Origin: an uncultured Oscillospiraceae bacterium
Lineage (GTDB): Bacteria > Bacillota > Clostridia > Oscillospirales > Acutalibacteraceae
Length of the DNA: 20,137 nucleotides
Assembly (NCBI GenBank): GCA_900554535.1
Contig: USIA01000019.1
Location: 1 to 20,137, forward strand
Direction of reading: 5' to 3'
Position numbers and translations under genes: made by a program. The first letter of the stretch is position 1; each line of letters begins with the position of its first letter. This document shows positions 8,039-15,241 of this stretch, one piece after another. A model generated the notes under the pieces. That model was not told the DNA's origin, searched no databases, and worked only from the letters and a program-made list of their open reading frames with translations.

Positions 8039-8205
8039 AAAACGATAGCAAATCGAAAAACGGTAGCCTTTCTTTAATAGGAAAGAAGGCAGTCGTTCAG
8101 CCTGGAATTGCAAGTCAAAAAACGATACCCAATACCATGTGGGTGCGCGGGGAAGAATGAATAATCGCATATCTTGTAGCGATTTCATAAATCGGAAAAC
8201 GATAG
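8039..8205 (+). repeat. Four same-strand copies of an AAAACGRTAG motif at the prophage end
   Basis: Copies: AAAACGATAG at 8039-8048; AAATCGAAAAACGGTAG at 8050-8066; AAAACGATA (then CCC) at 8119-8127; AAATCGGAAAACGATAG at 8189-8205. The second and fourth share a 17-base form, AAATCGRAAAACGRTAG. Two small hairpins lie between copies: 8066-8090 (GCCTT and CTTT pairing with AAAG and AAGGC, with a bulged T) and ACCCA/TGGGT at 8127-8131 with 8140-8144. The region has no gene. It lies directly between the recombinase terminator and the flavodoxin fragment, where recombinase-binding sites are expected. Confidence 0.6.
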
Positions 8206-8230
8206 ACACAAGATGTTGATTGTATCAATT
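8189..8230. other. Inferred right attachment junction (attR) of the prophage
   Basis: The last copy of the phage repeat ends at 8205. In-frame flavodoxin sequence (QFGHAIWWSDAP) is recognisable from about 8226, preceded by an in-frame TGA at 8217-8219. The crossover should lie between them, in the stretch around ACACAAGATGTTGATTGTAT. An inverted pair ATCTTGT (8171-8177) / ACAAGAT (8208-8214) and a short dyad TTGAT/ATCAA (8216-8220 with 8224-8228) are present. The exact core cannot be fixed without the left end or the empty site. Confidence 0.55.
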
Positions 8231-8480
8231 TGGACACGCAATATGGTGGAGTGACGCCCCCATGCTGATCTACTCTTTCCTGGAATCCTATGATTGGAAA
8301 GGAAAAACCCTCGTTCCCTTCTGCACCAGCGGCGGCAGTGGATTTGGCCGAAGCCTGGATAAACTGCCTGACAGTGCGCCGGGGGCCAAGATTCTGGAGG
8401 GCCTGCATGTAAACGGCGACAGTGTGGGCAGTGCATCTGAAGAAGTTGCATCCTGGATTGATGGCCTGAATCTGGCCTGA
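8220..8480 (+). pseudogene. Flavodoxin, C-terminal half, cut by the prophage
   Basis: The 86 residues from 8220 to the TGA at 8478-8480 match the second half of a flavodoxin: GHAIWWSDAPMLIYSFLESY (the loop after strand 3 in flavodoxins of the 'GYPIWW' type), then LVPFCTSGGSGFGRSLDKL and a C-terminal helix ending ASWIDGLNLA. The N-terminal half, including the FMN phosphate-binding loop, is missing. An in-frame stop lies at 8217-8219 and there is no ribosome binding site before the available starts. The break coincides with the end of the prophage repeats, so the missing half is expected beyond the left end of the prophage, outside this window. Prophage excision could restore the gene. The neighbouring DUF4405 gene starts 25 bases downstream and was probably co-transcribed. 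Confidence 0.85.
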
Positions 8481-8505
8481 TTCTGAACGAAAGGAGGGAA
8501 AACCC

Positions 8506-9207
8506 GTGAAGCCAAAAGCCATCCTCAAAATTGCAGTGGATGTCCTGATGACGCTGGCCCTGTTGTTTTTGATGGGATACCAGTTCTGGGGTGACGTTGC
8601 CCATGAATGGGTGGGAGCCGGGATGTTTCTTTTGTTCATCGCCCACCATATACTCAACGGAAACTGGTATCAAAATTTGTTTCATGGGAAATATTCTCCC
8701 TTCCGTATCTTTCAGCTGATTGTGGACCTGTTGATATTCCTTGCAATGATCGGGCTGATGATCAGTGGAATTATGCTCTCCAACCACGTCTTTGCATTTT
8801 TGAAGATTCAAGGCGGCATGTTCTTTGCGCGGCTGCTGCATATGGCGGCTTCCCATTGGGGCTTTGTACTCATGGCGCTGCACCTGGGGCTGCACTGGGG
8901 AATATTTATGGGGCTTGTCAAAAAGGCACTGAAGCTGAAGCAGCCATCTCATGTGCGGAAAATCCTGCTGCCCATTCTTGGGGCTGGTATCGCAGTCTAT
9001 GGTCTTACCGTATTTTTCAGGCGCGGTTTGCTCACCTATATGCTGGTGCGGACCCAGTTCGTGTTTCTGGATTTCAACGAGCCGATCCTGCTTTTCTATC
9101 TGGACTATCTGGCTATGATGGGTACATTCATTTTCCTGGCTTATTATGCTTCTAAACGATTTCGAAAATTGTCAGGACAAAAGGTTGGGCCAAAGAATGT
9201 GTCGTAA
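8506..9207 (+). CDS. DUF4405 membrane protein, probable cytochrome b-like haem protein
   Basis: A 233-residue integral membrane protein with a GTG start behind AAAGGAGGG. About five to six hydrophobic helices are visible (~8-28, 36-52, 68-92, 106-135, 153-172, 192-213). Histidines sit in or beside these helices: H33, H47, H48, H94, H112, H117, H126 and H130, with the motif FIAHHILNGNWYQNLFHGKY typical of DUF4405. DUF4405 proteins resemble cytochrome b561 and the membrane subunits of formate dehydrogenases, so a role in moving electrons across or into the membrane is plausible. It lies between the broken flavodoxin and the DUF1893 gene, whose start overlaps its end by 11 bases. Haem binding is inferred, not shown. 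Confidence 0.85.
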   Translation: MKPKAILKIAVDVLMTLALLFLMGYQFWGDVAHEWVGAGMFLLFIAHHILNGNWYQNLFHGKYSPFRIFQLIVDLLIFLAMIGLMISGIMLSNHVFAFLKIQGGMFFARLLHMAASHWGFVLMALHLGLHWGIFMGLVKKALKLKQPSHVRKILLPILGAGIAVYGLTVFFRRGLLTYMLVRTQFVFLDFNEPILLFYLDYLAMMGTFIFLAYYASKRFRKLSGQKVGPKNVS

Positions 9208-9614
9208 CCAGAAAATACCGGACCTCGCCAAAGCGACGGCTATGCTTTCAGAACACGGATACAGCTGTGCCTTCTGCAGTGGGCAAAAGCAATATACCAG
9301 TCATGGGCGCAGGTTGATGCCGCTCATACATTTCCTATCATCCGGACCCGCTTGTGCGCCAGATCAGGTGGATTGGGAAAGCGGCAGCACGGTTGATGGT
9401 CCTGGCAGGTGTCAAAAGCGTTTATGCACCGGTTATGAGTGAATCCGGATTGTATGTCCTCTCCTATTATGGAATCATGGCTTCCTGCGGCATTTGCGTA
9501 CCAGTAATCTTCAACCGTGCCGGAACAGGACCATGCCCCATGGAGGAGGCTGTGGATGACATCAAAGATCCAGCTCGGGCCTTGGATTTGCTCCAACAAT
9601 TTATAAAATCATAA
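9197..9614 (+). pseudogene. DUF1893 protein gene interrupted by a frameshift
   Basis: Two adjacent frames together give one DUF1893 protein of about 139 residues. The first starts at the ATG 9197 inside the end of the DUF4405 gene and reads DLAKATAMLSEHGYSCAFCS up to IHFLSS (~9343). The second continues as DPLVRQIRWIGKAAARLMVL and runs through GVKSVYAPVMSESG and FNRAGTGPCPMEEAVDDI to TAA at 9612-9614. The switch is +1, best explained by one extra base near 9344-9345. DUF1893 (structure known from Thermotoga TM1506) has a cytidine-deaminase-like fold of unknown role. The conserved 'GKAAA' and 'RTGTGxCPMEEAV' elements are both retained, so the disruption is recent, a programmed shift, or a sequencing error. 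Confidence 0.8.
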
Positions 9615-9633
9615 CAAGACAAGGAGGTTTCAA

Positions 9634-10698
9634 ATGAAAAGACTATTTTCTGTTTGCTTAGTTTTGTTGTTAAGTGCAAGCGTGTTGGCGGGGTGCACTG
9701 CAAATGAGTCCACCGCTTCATCAAGCAGCAATCTCCCAGAATCCAGTCATCCAGCATCGGAACCTGCACAGCCGGCAAAGGATGAAGCCGAACAGCCGGA
9801 GAGTTCTTCTGCAGCGAAAGAAACTTCCGATTCAGATGGTAAACCTGTTGTGTACATGACAACGGATATCAGCCCGGAGGGGCTGATGGCCATTTACAAG
9901 GCGCTGGGGGCTCAGCTGCCGGATGACAACGTCGCCGTAAAGATCAGCACTGGTGAAAATGGCAGCAACTATCTTCGTCCGGAACTGATTGGCGACCTGG
10001 TGCATGCGGTAAATGGCACCATTGTGGAGTGCAACACCGCCTACGGAGGAGATCGGGCAAATACAGCTTATCACATGCAGCTTGCGGAGGACCACGGTTA
10101 CACTGCTATTGCCAATGTAGACATCATGGACGCTGATGGCTCCATGACACTGCCGGTTACCGGAGGTACCCACCTGACGGAGAACTATGTAGGTTCCCAT
10201 TTGCAAAACTATGATTATTGTGTGGTGCTCTCCCACTTTAAAGGCCATTCCATGGCCGGGTTTGGCGGTGCAATCAAGAATATTTCCATCGGTATTGCTT
10301 CTTCTGATGGCAAGGCCCACATCCACTCCGGCGGGACCGGGGGCAGTATGTGGGGCGGCGACCAGAACGCTTTTCTGGAATCCATGGCGGAAGCAGGCAA
10401 ATCTGTAGCAGACTATATGGATGGGAATATGCTCTACATCAATGTGATGAACCGCCTGTCGGTGGACTGCGATTGCGATGGCAATCCTGCCGAGCCGGAT
10501 ATGCACGACATCGGTATCCTGGCTTCCTTTGACCCAGTGGCTGTGGATCAAGCTTGTATTGACCTGGTATATGACGCGGAAGACGGGGCCTCCCTGATCC
10601 AGCGCATCGAATCCCGCAATGGGCTTTTGACGCTGGAACATGCCGAGAAGATCGGCCTGGGAAGCCGCACTTATGAGTTGGTGAGCATTGATGCGTAA
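9634..10698 (+). CDS. DUF362 domain lipoprotein
   Basis: A 354-residue exported lipoprotein, started by ATG behind AAGGAGG. Residues 1-20 form a signal peptide with the lipobox VLAG-C21, so it should be anchored outside the cell membrane. A Ser/Glu/Pro-rich linker covers ~22-70. Residues ~70-354 are a DUF362 domain (VYMTTDISPEGLMAIYKALG, VAVKISTGENGSNYLRPELI, FKGHSMAGFGGAIKNISIGI, ASFDPVAVDQACIDLVYD). Many DUF362 proteins carry a 4Fe-4S ferredoxin module; none is visible here, only scattered cysteines such as the pair in SVDCDCDGN. The stretch SSDGKAHIHSGGTGGSMWGG may bind a metal or phosphate. It overlaps the next lipoprotein gene by eight bases. Function is unknown; a surface redox or cofactor-handling role is suggested only by neighbours. 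Confidence 0.88.
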   Translation: MKRLFSVCLVLLLSASVLAGCTANESTASSSSNLPESSHPASEPAQPAKDEAEQPESSSAAKETSDSDGKPVVYMTTDISPEGLMAIYKALGAQLPDDNVAVKISTGENGSNYLRPELIGDLVHAVNGTIVECNTAYGGDRANTAYHMQLAEDHGYTAIANVDIMDADGSMTLPVTGGTHLTENYVGSHLQNYDYCVVLSHFKGHSMAGFGGAIKNISIGIASSDGKAHIHSGGTGGSMWGGDQNAFLESMAEAGKSVADYMDGNMLYINVMNRLSVDCDCDGNPAEPDMHDIGILASFDPVAVDQACIDLVYDAEDGASLIQRIESRNGLLTLEHAEKIGLGSRTYELVSIDA

Positions 10699-11545
10699 AC
10701 GAATCAAAGGATTAACGGCAATTGGATTACTGACGCTTCTGTTGACGTCGTGCAGCTCGGCTCCCCCTGTGGAGGCGCAGGCTCAGCCGGAAAGCCCAAC
10801 CATATACTTGATGGCAGAAGAAGCAGAGACGCCGGTGCAAGATCCCATAAAGCTGCCCATATCAACAACCACTTCTTCAGCAGAAGAGGTAGAAACATCT
10901 TCCGCCCCCGAGCCAGTAAAGGAAGCAGAACTGCCGGCGGAGCATCTCATAGAAGATTTTCCCATTATATTTCAAATGCCGGAACTTCCCACTGGATGTG
11001 AAATTACCGCTATGACAATGGCCTTAAATTATTATGGATACCAGGTGGATAAAACCACTATGGCGGCGGAATACCTGCCTACTGTTCCGGCAAATCGGTA
11101 CCATGGCGAGGACGGGCGTCTCTATGGAAGCGATTTGCGGTCGTACTTTGTAGGGGACCCTTTCACGCAAGCGGGATATATTTGTGGGCCGAAAGCAATC
11201 TTGACCGCTGCCAATGATTATTTGCAGGAAATGGAAAGCTCTATGCGGGCGACTGATAAAAGCGGTGCATCCCCCGAGGAGCTGTATGAACTGGTAAGTC
11301 AGAATACACCTGTTGTGGTATGGGCTACCATTGGCATGGCCGACAGAGAAACGCCGCAAGGCTGGTACACGGAAAGCGGTGATTATGTAGACTGGAGCAC
11401 CAATGACCATGGGGCGGTCTTGATTGGATATTCAGAAGATACCGTAACCATCGCGGACCCGATTTCCGGTATGGTGGAATATAGCCGGGATCAGTTCGAG
11501 AGCGTTTATACTTCTCGATCCTGTCAATGTGTGATTTTAAGATAA
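10691..11545 (+). CDS. C39-like (papain-fold) cysteine peptidase lipoprotein
   Basis: A 284-residue lipoprotein. The ATG at 10691 is preferred over a TTG one codon earlier; it overlaps the end of the DUF362 gene by eight bases. Residues 1-20 are a signal peptide with lipobox LLTS-C21, followed by a Glu/Ser/Pro linker to ~90. The Peptidase_C39_2-type domain (~92-284) shows the catalytic Cys103 in ELPTGCEITAMTMALNYYGY, His240 in NDHGAVLIGY and Asp256 in ADPISG, in the expected order. Members of this family are surface hydrolases or peptidases of unknown substrate. Two extra cysteines close the protein (SCQC, 278-280). Translational coupling suggests that it works with the DUF362 lipoprotein outside the membrane. 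Confidence 0.88.
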   Translation: MRKRIKGLTAIGLLTLLLTSCSSAPPVEAQAQPESPTIYLMAEEAETPVQDPIKLPISTTTSSAEEVETSSAPEPVKEAELPAEHLIEDFPIIFQMPELPTGCEITAMTMALNYYGYQVDKTTMAAEYLPTVPANRYHGEDGRLYGSDLRSYFVGDPFTQAGYICGPKAILTAANDYLQEMESSMRATDKSGASPEELYELVSQNTPVVVWATIGMADRETPQGWYTESGDYVDWSTNDHGAVLIGYSEDTVTIADPISGMVEYSRDQFESVYTSRSCQCVILR

Positions 11546-11588
11546 ACAAAACTTGATTTTCGCCAATTTATTTAGGAGATAACTTATC

Positions 11589-12143
11589 ATGAAAAAGAAT
11601 ATTGGAAATGCTCTGGCTCTGTATCCTACGCCCCTTGTAGTGGTGGGGGCGATGGTCAACGGAAAACCCAACTGGCTGTTGGTGGGCCACCTTGGCATCA
11701 TGGGGCATGGCCGTGTGATGGTCAGCCTGGCGGCAGCCCACTATACCAACCAGGGTATCAAGGAAAGCGGGAAGCTCTCCATCAACATTGTGGATGAGGC
11801 ACTGCTTCCCCTGGCGGATCATTCCGGCTGCGTCAGCGGCAATAAGGAGGATAAGTCCGCACTGTTCGACTATACGGTGGACGATGCTGGTGTGCCGATG
11901 ATTGCGCAGTCTCCTGTGACGATGGTGTGCAGCGTGGAGGACATCTATAAGACAAAAGGATTCGAAAACTTCATTTGCACCATCGACGCGACCTACGCCG
12001 AGGAAAGCGTGCTGAACGAAGCCGGCAAAATCAATTACCACGCCTTGAAACTGGTGCTGTTTGAGATGCCCACCTATGCGTATCTGACAACCGGCGATGT
12101 GATCGGCAAATGCATGTCCTTTGGAAAGGTAAAAAAGGATTGA
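11589..12143 (+). CDS. Flavin reductase-like (flavoredoxin-type) FMN-binding protein
   Basis: A 184-residue cytoplasmic protein, started by ATG behind TTAGGAGAT. It has the flavin reductase-like split-barrel pattern: LYPTPLVVVGAMVNGKPN at the start, GHLGIMGHGRVMVSLAAAHY (the flavin-binding region where other members have 'SSxP'), then GKLSINIVDE. Late residues include NYHALKLVLFEMPTYAYLTT and GDVIGKCMSFGKVKK. Such flavoredoxins bind FMN and transfer electrons between NAD(P)H, flavodoxins or ferredoxins and other acceptors. It lies upstream of an intact flavodoxin gene by 28 bases, an obvious partner. Its length is normal for the family. Confidence 0.88.
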   Translation: MKKNIGNALALYPTPLVVVGAMVNGKPNWLLVGHLGIMGHGRVMVSLAAAHYTNQGIKESGKLSINIVDEALLPLADHSGCVSGNKEDKSALFDYTVDDAGVPMIAQSPVTMVCSVEDIYKTKGFENFICTIDATYAEESVLNEAGKINYHALKLVLFEMPTYAYLTTGDVIGKCMSFGKVKKD

Positions 12144-12171
12144 GTTTTGATTCACAAACAGGACGGTGGAA

Positions 12172-12717
12172 ATGATGCGGAAAGAAATCCTTCAAAATCA
12201 GGCGGTCATCATAGCAGACCGTCCATTGATTATATCGTATTCCTATTCGGGCAACACGCATCGGATTGCACAGGGAATTCAAGCAGCCACAGGTGGAGAC
12301 TGGTGCGAGATACATCCCTGGCAGCCGTATCCTGCGTCTTTTCCGGAACTGCTCACGCAGGTAAAAAGAGAAGTGAAATCTCAGTACCATCCAAGGCTTC
12401 TTCCGGTTCCACACACTCCGCATCCTTATTCCATCATTTTTGTAGGATCACCAAATTGGTGCGGAACCATTGCGCCGCCGCTGGCATCATGGCTGTATAA
12501 AAATGATTTATCTGGAAAGATCATTCTCCCGTTCTATTCCCATTGTGGGGGCGTGCCCTGTGATTTTCAGCGGGATATTGCGAAACTCTGCCCGAAGGCA
12601 GATATCCGAGAATCGCTGAGTGTGATTGATGACGGCAGAGATGACCTGATTGGAATTCTCCAAAAGTGGTTTATCAGAACTGGTATAATGGATGTTCAAT
12701 TTGTTCGCGCTCGCTAA
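12172..12717 (+). CDS. Flavodoxin
   Basis: A ~181-residue FMN protein. The start is uncertain: ATG codons at 12172 and 12175 both follow GGACGG, and a GTG lies at 12166. The FMN phosphate-binding loop SYSYSGNTHRIAQGI (residues ~24-38) is intact, followed by FVGSPNWCGTIAPPLASWLY and the isoalloxazine-side loop FYSHCGGVPCDFQRDIAKLC. It carries low-potential electrons in the cytoplasm and probably takes part with the flavin reductase encoded just upstream. The C-terminal tail after GILQKWFIRTGI (MDVQFVRAR) is not flavodoxin-like and ends beside a cupin remnant, so a small deletion or rearrangement may have fused new codons onto its end. Confidence 0.9.
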   Translation: MMRKEILQNQAVIIADRPLIISYSYSGNTHRIAQGIQAATGGDWCEIHPWQPYPASFPELLTQVKREVKSQYHPRLLPVPHTPHPYSIIFVGSPNWCGTIAPPLASWLYKNDLSGKIILPFYSHCGGVPCDFQRDIAKLCPKADIRESLSVIDDGRDDLIGILQKWFIRTGIMDVQFVRAR

Positions 12718-12780
12718 AGGGGGAGGGTATCCACGTTTCACGAAACCATTCCGCTTATAAAAGATCGAAATGTAACATGA

Positions 12781-12939
12781 GCGGGCAAATGCCCGGTGTT
12801 CCCGGCCAATGTGAAGCACTGGCACGGGGCGAAAAAAGACAGCTGGTTTTCTCACACTGCTGTAGAGGCTCCAGGCGAGGAAACCTCTAACGAATGGTTG
12901 GAAGCTGGGGACGACGCGGCTTATAATGAGCTGAAATAA
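12781..12939 (+). pseudogene. Cupin-domain protein, C-terminal remnant
   Basis: An open stretch from just after a TGA (12778-12780) to the TAA at 12937-12939 encodes VFPANVKHWHGAKKDSWFSH and then TAVEAPGEETSNEWLEAGDD, ending AYNELK. This matches the end of the cupin domain found in small cupins and in carboxymuconolactone decarboxylase/cupin proteins; HWHGA supplies part of the metal site. The N-terminal cupin half and any start site are missing, so this is a decayed gene. Full-length versions are common next to flavodoxins and aldo/keto reductases in gut Clostridia, which fits the context. The 60 bases before it (12718-12777) show nothing recognisable. Confidence 0.75.
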
Positions 12940-12953
12940 GGAGGAAAAACAGA

Positions 12954-14000
12954 ATGAGATACACGAAATTAGGAAATTCAGATCTGACGGTTTCCCGCAT
13001 CTGCATGGGCTGCATGGGCTTTGGCGATGCCAAAAACGGCCAGCACAGCTGGACGTTGGATGAAGAACATTCCCGTGAAATCATCCGGCGCGGGCTGGAG
13101 CTTGGCGTCAATTTTTTTGACACCGCCATTGGTTATCAGAGCGGCACCAGCGAACAGTACGTGGGCCGGGCAATTCGGGACTTTGCAAAGCGCGGGGATG
13201 TGGTGGTAGCCACCAAATTTCTGCCCCGCACTCAGGAGGAGATCGCCGCCGGCATCACTGGCCAGCAGCACATTGAGCAGATGATTAACACCAGTCTGAA
13301 AAATCTGGGCCTGGACTATGTGGACCTCTACATTTACCATATGTGGGACTACGAAACGCCCCTCTACGACATTATGGATGGACTCAACCGGATTGTAAAA
13401 GCCGGCAAAGTCCGGTATATCGGCATTTCCAACTGCTTTGCCTATCAGCTTGCCAAGGCTAACGCGCTGGCCGAGCGGGAGGGATTTGCAAAGTTTGTCT
13501 CCGTCCAGGGCCACTACAACCTGATCTTCCGGGAAGAGGAGAGGGAAATGGCTAAGCTCTGCGCAGAGGATAATATCGCCATGACGCCGTATAGCGCCTT
13601 GGCCGGCGGCAGGCTCTCCAAGCATCCGGGCGAAACCTCCAAGCGGTTGCAAGAGGACAGTTACGCCAAATTCAAGTATGATGCTACCGCCGAGCAAGAC
13701 GCCGTGATCATCAACCGGGTAGCCGAGCTGGCCGAAAAGCGAGGCGTATCCATGACGGAGATCTCCCTGGCCTGGCTGCTGACCAAGGTAACCGCTCCCG
13801 TGGTAGGCGCTACCAAGCTGCATCACATTGAGGGGGCGGCCAAGGCGGTGGATCTCACCCTGACGCCGGAGGAGATCGTTTATCTGGAAGAAGCGTATGT
13901 CCCCCACAAACTGGTGGGCGTTATGGCACAGAACACCCCGGCAGCTGCCAAGAGTCAGCACGTCTGGTCCACTGGCAATCAAAAGATTGAGCGGGCATAA
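12954..14000 (+). CDS. Aldo/keto reductase
   Basis: A 348-residue NAD(P)H-dependent oxidoreductase, started by ATG behind AAGGAGG. It begins MRYTKLGNSDLTVSRICMGC, typical of the YdhF/Tas-like and AKR groups. The catalytic tetrad is visible: Asp56 and Tyr61 in NFFDTAIGYQSGTSEQYVG, Lys88 in VVVATKF, His129 in DLYIYHMWDYETP. Later elements VRYIGISNCFAYQLAKA and SLAWLLTKVTAPVVGATKLH are the standard barrel and coenzyme-binding segments. It reduces carbonyl compounds in the cytoplasm; the substrate cannot be deduced. It follows the cupin remnant by 14 bases and precedes the permease by 69 bases. Length is usual for the family. Confidence 0.95.
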   Translation: MRYTKLGNSDLTVSRICMGCMGFGDAKNGQHSWTLDEEHSREIIRRGLELGVNFFDTAIGYQSGTSEQYVGRAIRDFAKRGDVVVATKFLPRTQEEIAAGITGQQHIEQMINTSLKNLGLDYVDLYIYHMWDYETPLYDIMDGLNRIVKAGKVRYIGISNCFAYQLAKANALAEREGFAKFVSVQGHYNLIFREEEREMAKLCAEDNIAMTPYSALAGGRLSKHPGETSKRLQEDSYAKFKYDATAEQDAVIINRVAELAEKRGVSMTEISLAWLLTKVTAPVVGATKLHHIEGAAKAVDLTLTPEEIVYLEEAYVPHKLVGVMAQNTPAAAKSQHVWSTGNQKIERA

Positions 14001-14069
14001 CGCTGAATTTATTTCATTGCCTGACAGCACAGAGGGCAAATATCTGCTCTGATAAAAGGGGGAGCATGG

Positions 14070-14969
14070 ATGGAGGTTCTCCGGCGGGAGTCTATCTATA
14101 TTTGGTATTATTTCACGGTGCAGTTGGAGCAAATCTTTGGCTGGTGGGTGCTGGGCATGGTCCTTGGCTCGGCGGTTTCTGTCTTTGCCAAGGACTATAT
14201 TCACCGTGCTTTCCGCTCCCTTCAGGGCAAAAAGATCGGAATTTTGGGGATTGTGGCGGCCAGCGCATTAGGCATTGCATCCCCTTTGTGTATGTACGGC
14301 ACCATCCCCATTACTGCTTCTTTTTCAAAAGGCGGGATGAAGGACAGTTGGCTGGCCGCGTTTATGATGTCCTCTATCCTGCTGAACCCACAGCTTATCA
14401 TTTACAGCGCGGCGCTGGGAGGGGCTGTACTGACAGTGCGCATCGCCTCTTGCTTTCTCTGCGGGATCACGGCTGGGCTGCTTCTCCATTTTCTGTATAG
14501 GAACAAGCCTTTCTTTATCTTTGCTCGGTTTGACGAGCCGAAAAGCAGGGACACAGATCCCAATCTCTTGCTGCGCTACCTGAAGAATCTATGGCGGAAC
14601 GTGAAGGCAACGGGACTATATTTTCTGATCGGCATTTTGCTTTCCGCGCTGTTTCAGCGCTATGTCCCCGCAGAAGCTATGACGGCCCTGTTTGGCGGGA
14701 ATGAGGCGCTGGGCGTCTTGATGGCGGCCACGATCGGCGTTCCCCTCTACGCCTGTGGCGGTGGAACAATTCCACTGTTGCAGCAATGGCTGTGGGATGG
14801 TATGAGTGTGGGCAGTGCGGCTTCTTTTATGCTGACTGGGCCATCCACGAAAATCACCAACCTGGGTGCCTTGAAAATTGTTTTGGGAATTAAACACTTT
14901 CTGCTGTACCTAGCCTATGTGATAATTTTTTCATTGGTTACAGGGCTCCTTGTAAACTTGATCGTATAA
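14070..14969 (+). CDS. PF03773-type permease (ArsP/YraQ-like)
   Basis: A 299-residue polytopic membrane protein. The ATG at 14070 lies six bases after AGGGGGAG. Roughly eight hydrophobic helices are visible, arranged as two similar halves. The first half has the motif ASPLCMYGTIPITASFSKGG and then SSILLNPQLIIYSAALGG; the second repeats it as LYACGGGTIPLLQQWLWDG and MLTGPSTKITNLGALKIVLG. This inverted-repeat layout, with a Cys beside the GTIP motif in each half, marks the PF03773 permease family, which includes the ArsP organoarsenical and SO_0444-type metal efflux proteins. Paired cysteines C285-like positions suggest thiol or soft-metal chemistry, but the substrate is unknown. It is the last clear gene of the accessory cluster. 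Confidence 0.88.
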   Translation: MEVLRRESIYIWYYFTVQLEQIFGWWVLGMVLGSAVSVFAKDYIHRAFRSLQGKKIGILGIVAASALGIASPLCMYGTIPITASFSKGGMKDSWLAAFMMSSILLNPQLIIYSAALGGAVLTVRIASCFLCGITAGLLLHFLYRNKPFFIFARFDEPKSRDTDPNLLLRYLKNLWRNVKATGLYFLIGILLSALFQRYVPAEAMTALFGGNEALGVLMAATIGVPLYACGGGTIPLLQQWLWDGMSVGSAASFMLTGPSTKITNLGALKIVLGIKHFLLYLAYVIIFSLVTGLLVNLIV

Positions 14970-15200
14970 GCGCGTTCGGACAGAAGATTTTGGCGAAAGG
15001 AGAGGAATGCGTTGAAGCGATGGATAATCCGAATAGCGGCGGCCTTTCGCTTGCATTGCCTGGCTGCACTCCAGAGCAGAAGCCGGTAGAAACCTCTCTT
15101 TTGGCTATGAATATATATTTCTCTATTGATTGCCTGTCCGTTATGGATTGTGCTCATACAATTTTTCGTATATAAAAAACTTCCTTGCCTATGCAAAATG
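14970..15200 (+). other. Intergenic stretch with a possible tiny reading frame
   Basis: No recognisable gene lies between the permease and the fhs promoter. A GAAAGGAGAGG site at ~14994-15004 precedes a TTG at 15013 that would encode 25 residues (KRWIIRIAAAFRLHCLAALQ and a few more) before a TAG. This could be a vestigial secreted or membrane peptide or chance. An ATG frame in another register at ~14990 shows no family resemblance. Confidence 0.3.
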
Positions 15201-15209
15201 TGTTATACT
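15184..15209 (+). promoter_or_regulatory. fhs: Promoter of the fhs operon (extended -10)
   Basis: TGTTATACT at 15201-15209 is an extended -10 element (TG, one base, then TATACT). The -35 is weak: TTCCTT at 15181-15186 gives 17-base spacing. The predicted start of transcription is near 15216, leaving a short leader before the AAGGAGG site at 15226-15232. Confidence 0.6.
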
Positions 15210-15241
15210 ATGGCTATGAATGTGCAAGGAGGACGAAACAC

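Noticed and set aside
8039..8205. CRISPR array
   Set aside because: The motif is only 10-17 bases, the spacing is irregular (18-77 bases) and no cas genes are present.
8003..8219. A new promoter in the prophage end driving the redox genes
   Set aside because: No -35/-10 pair with acceptable spacing was convincing; the best (TTGCAA then AATACC) is weak.
14001..14069. Terminator between the aldo/keto reductase and permease genes
   Set aside because: Only a 5-base CAGAG/CTCTG inverted repeat without a T-run; read-through is more likely.
12978..14204. A ~400-residue minus-strand open frame over the aldo/keto reductase
   Set aside because: The plus-strand protein has all catalytic residues; the antisense frame matches no known fold pattern and has no start context.
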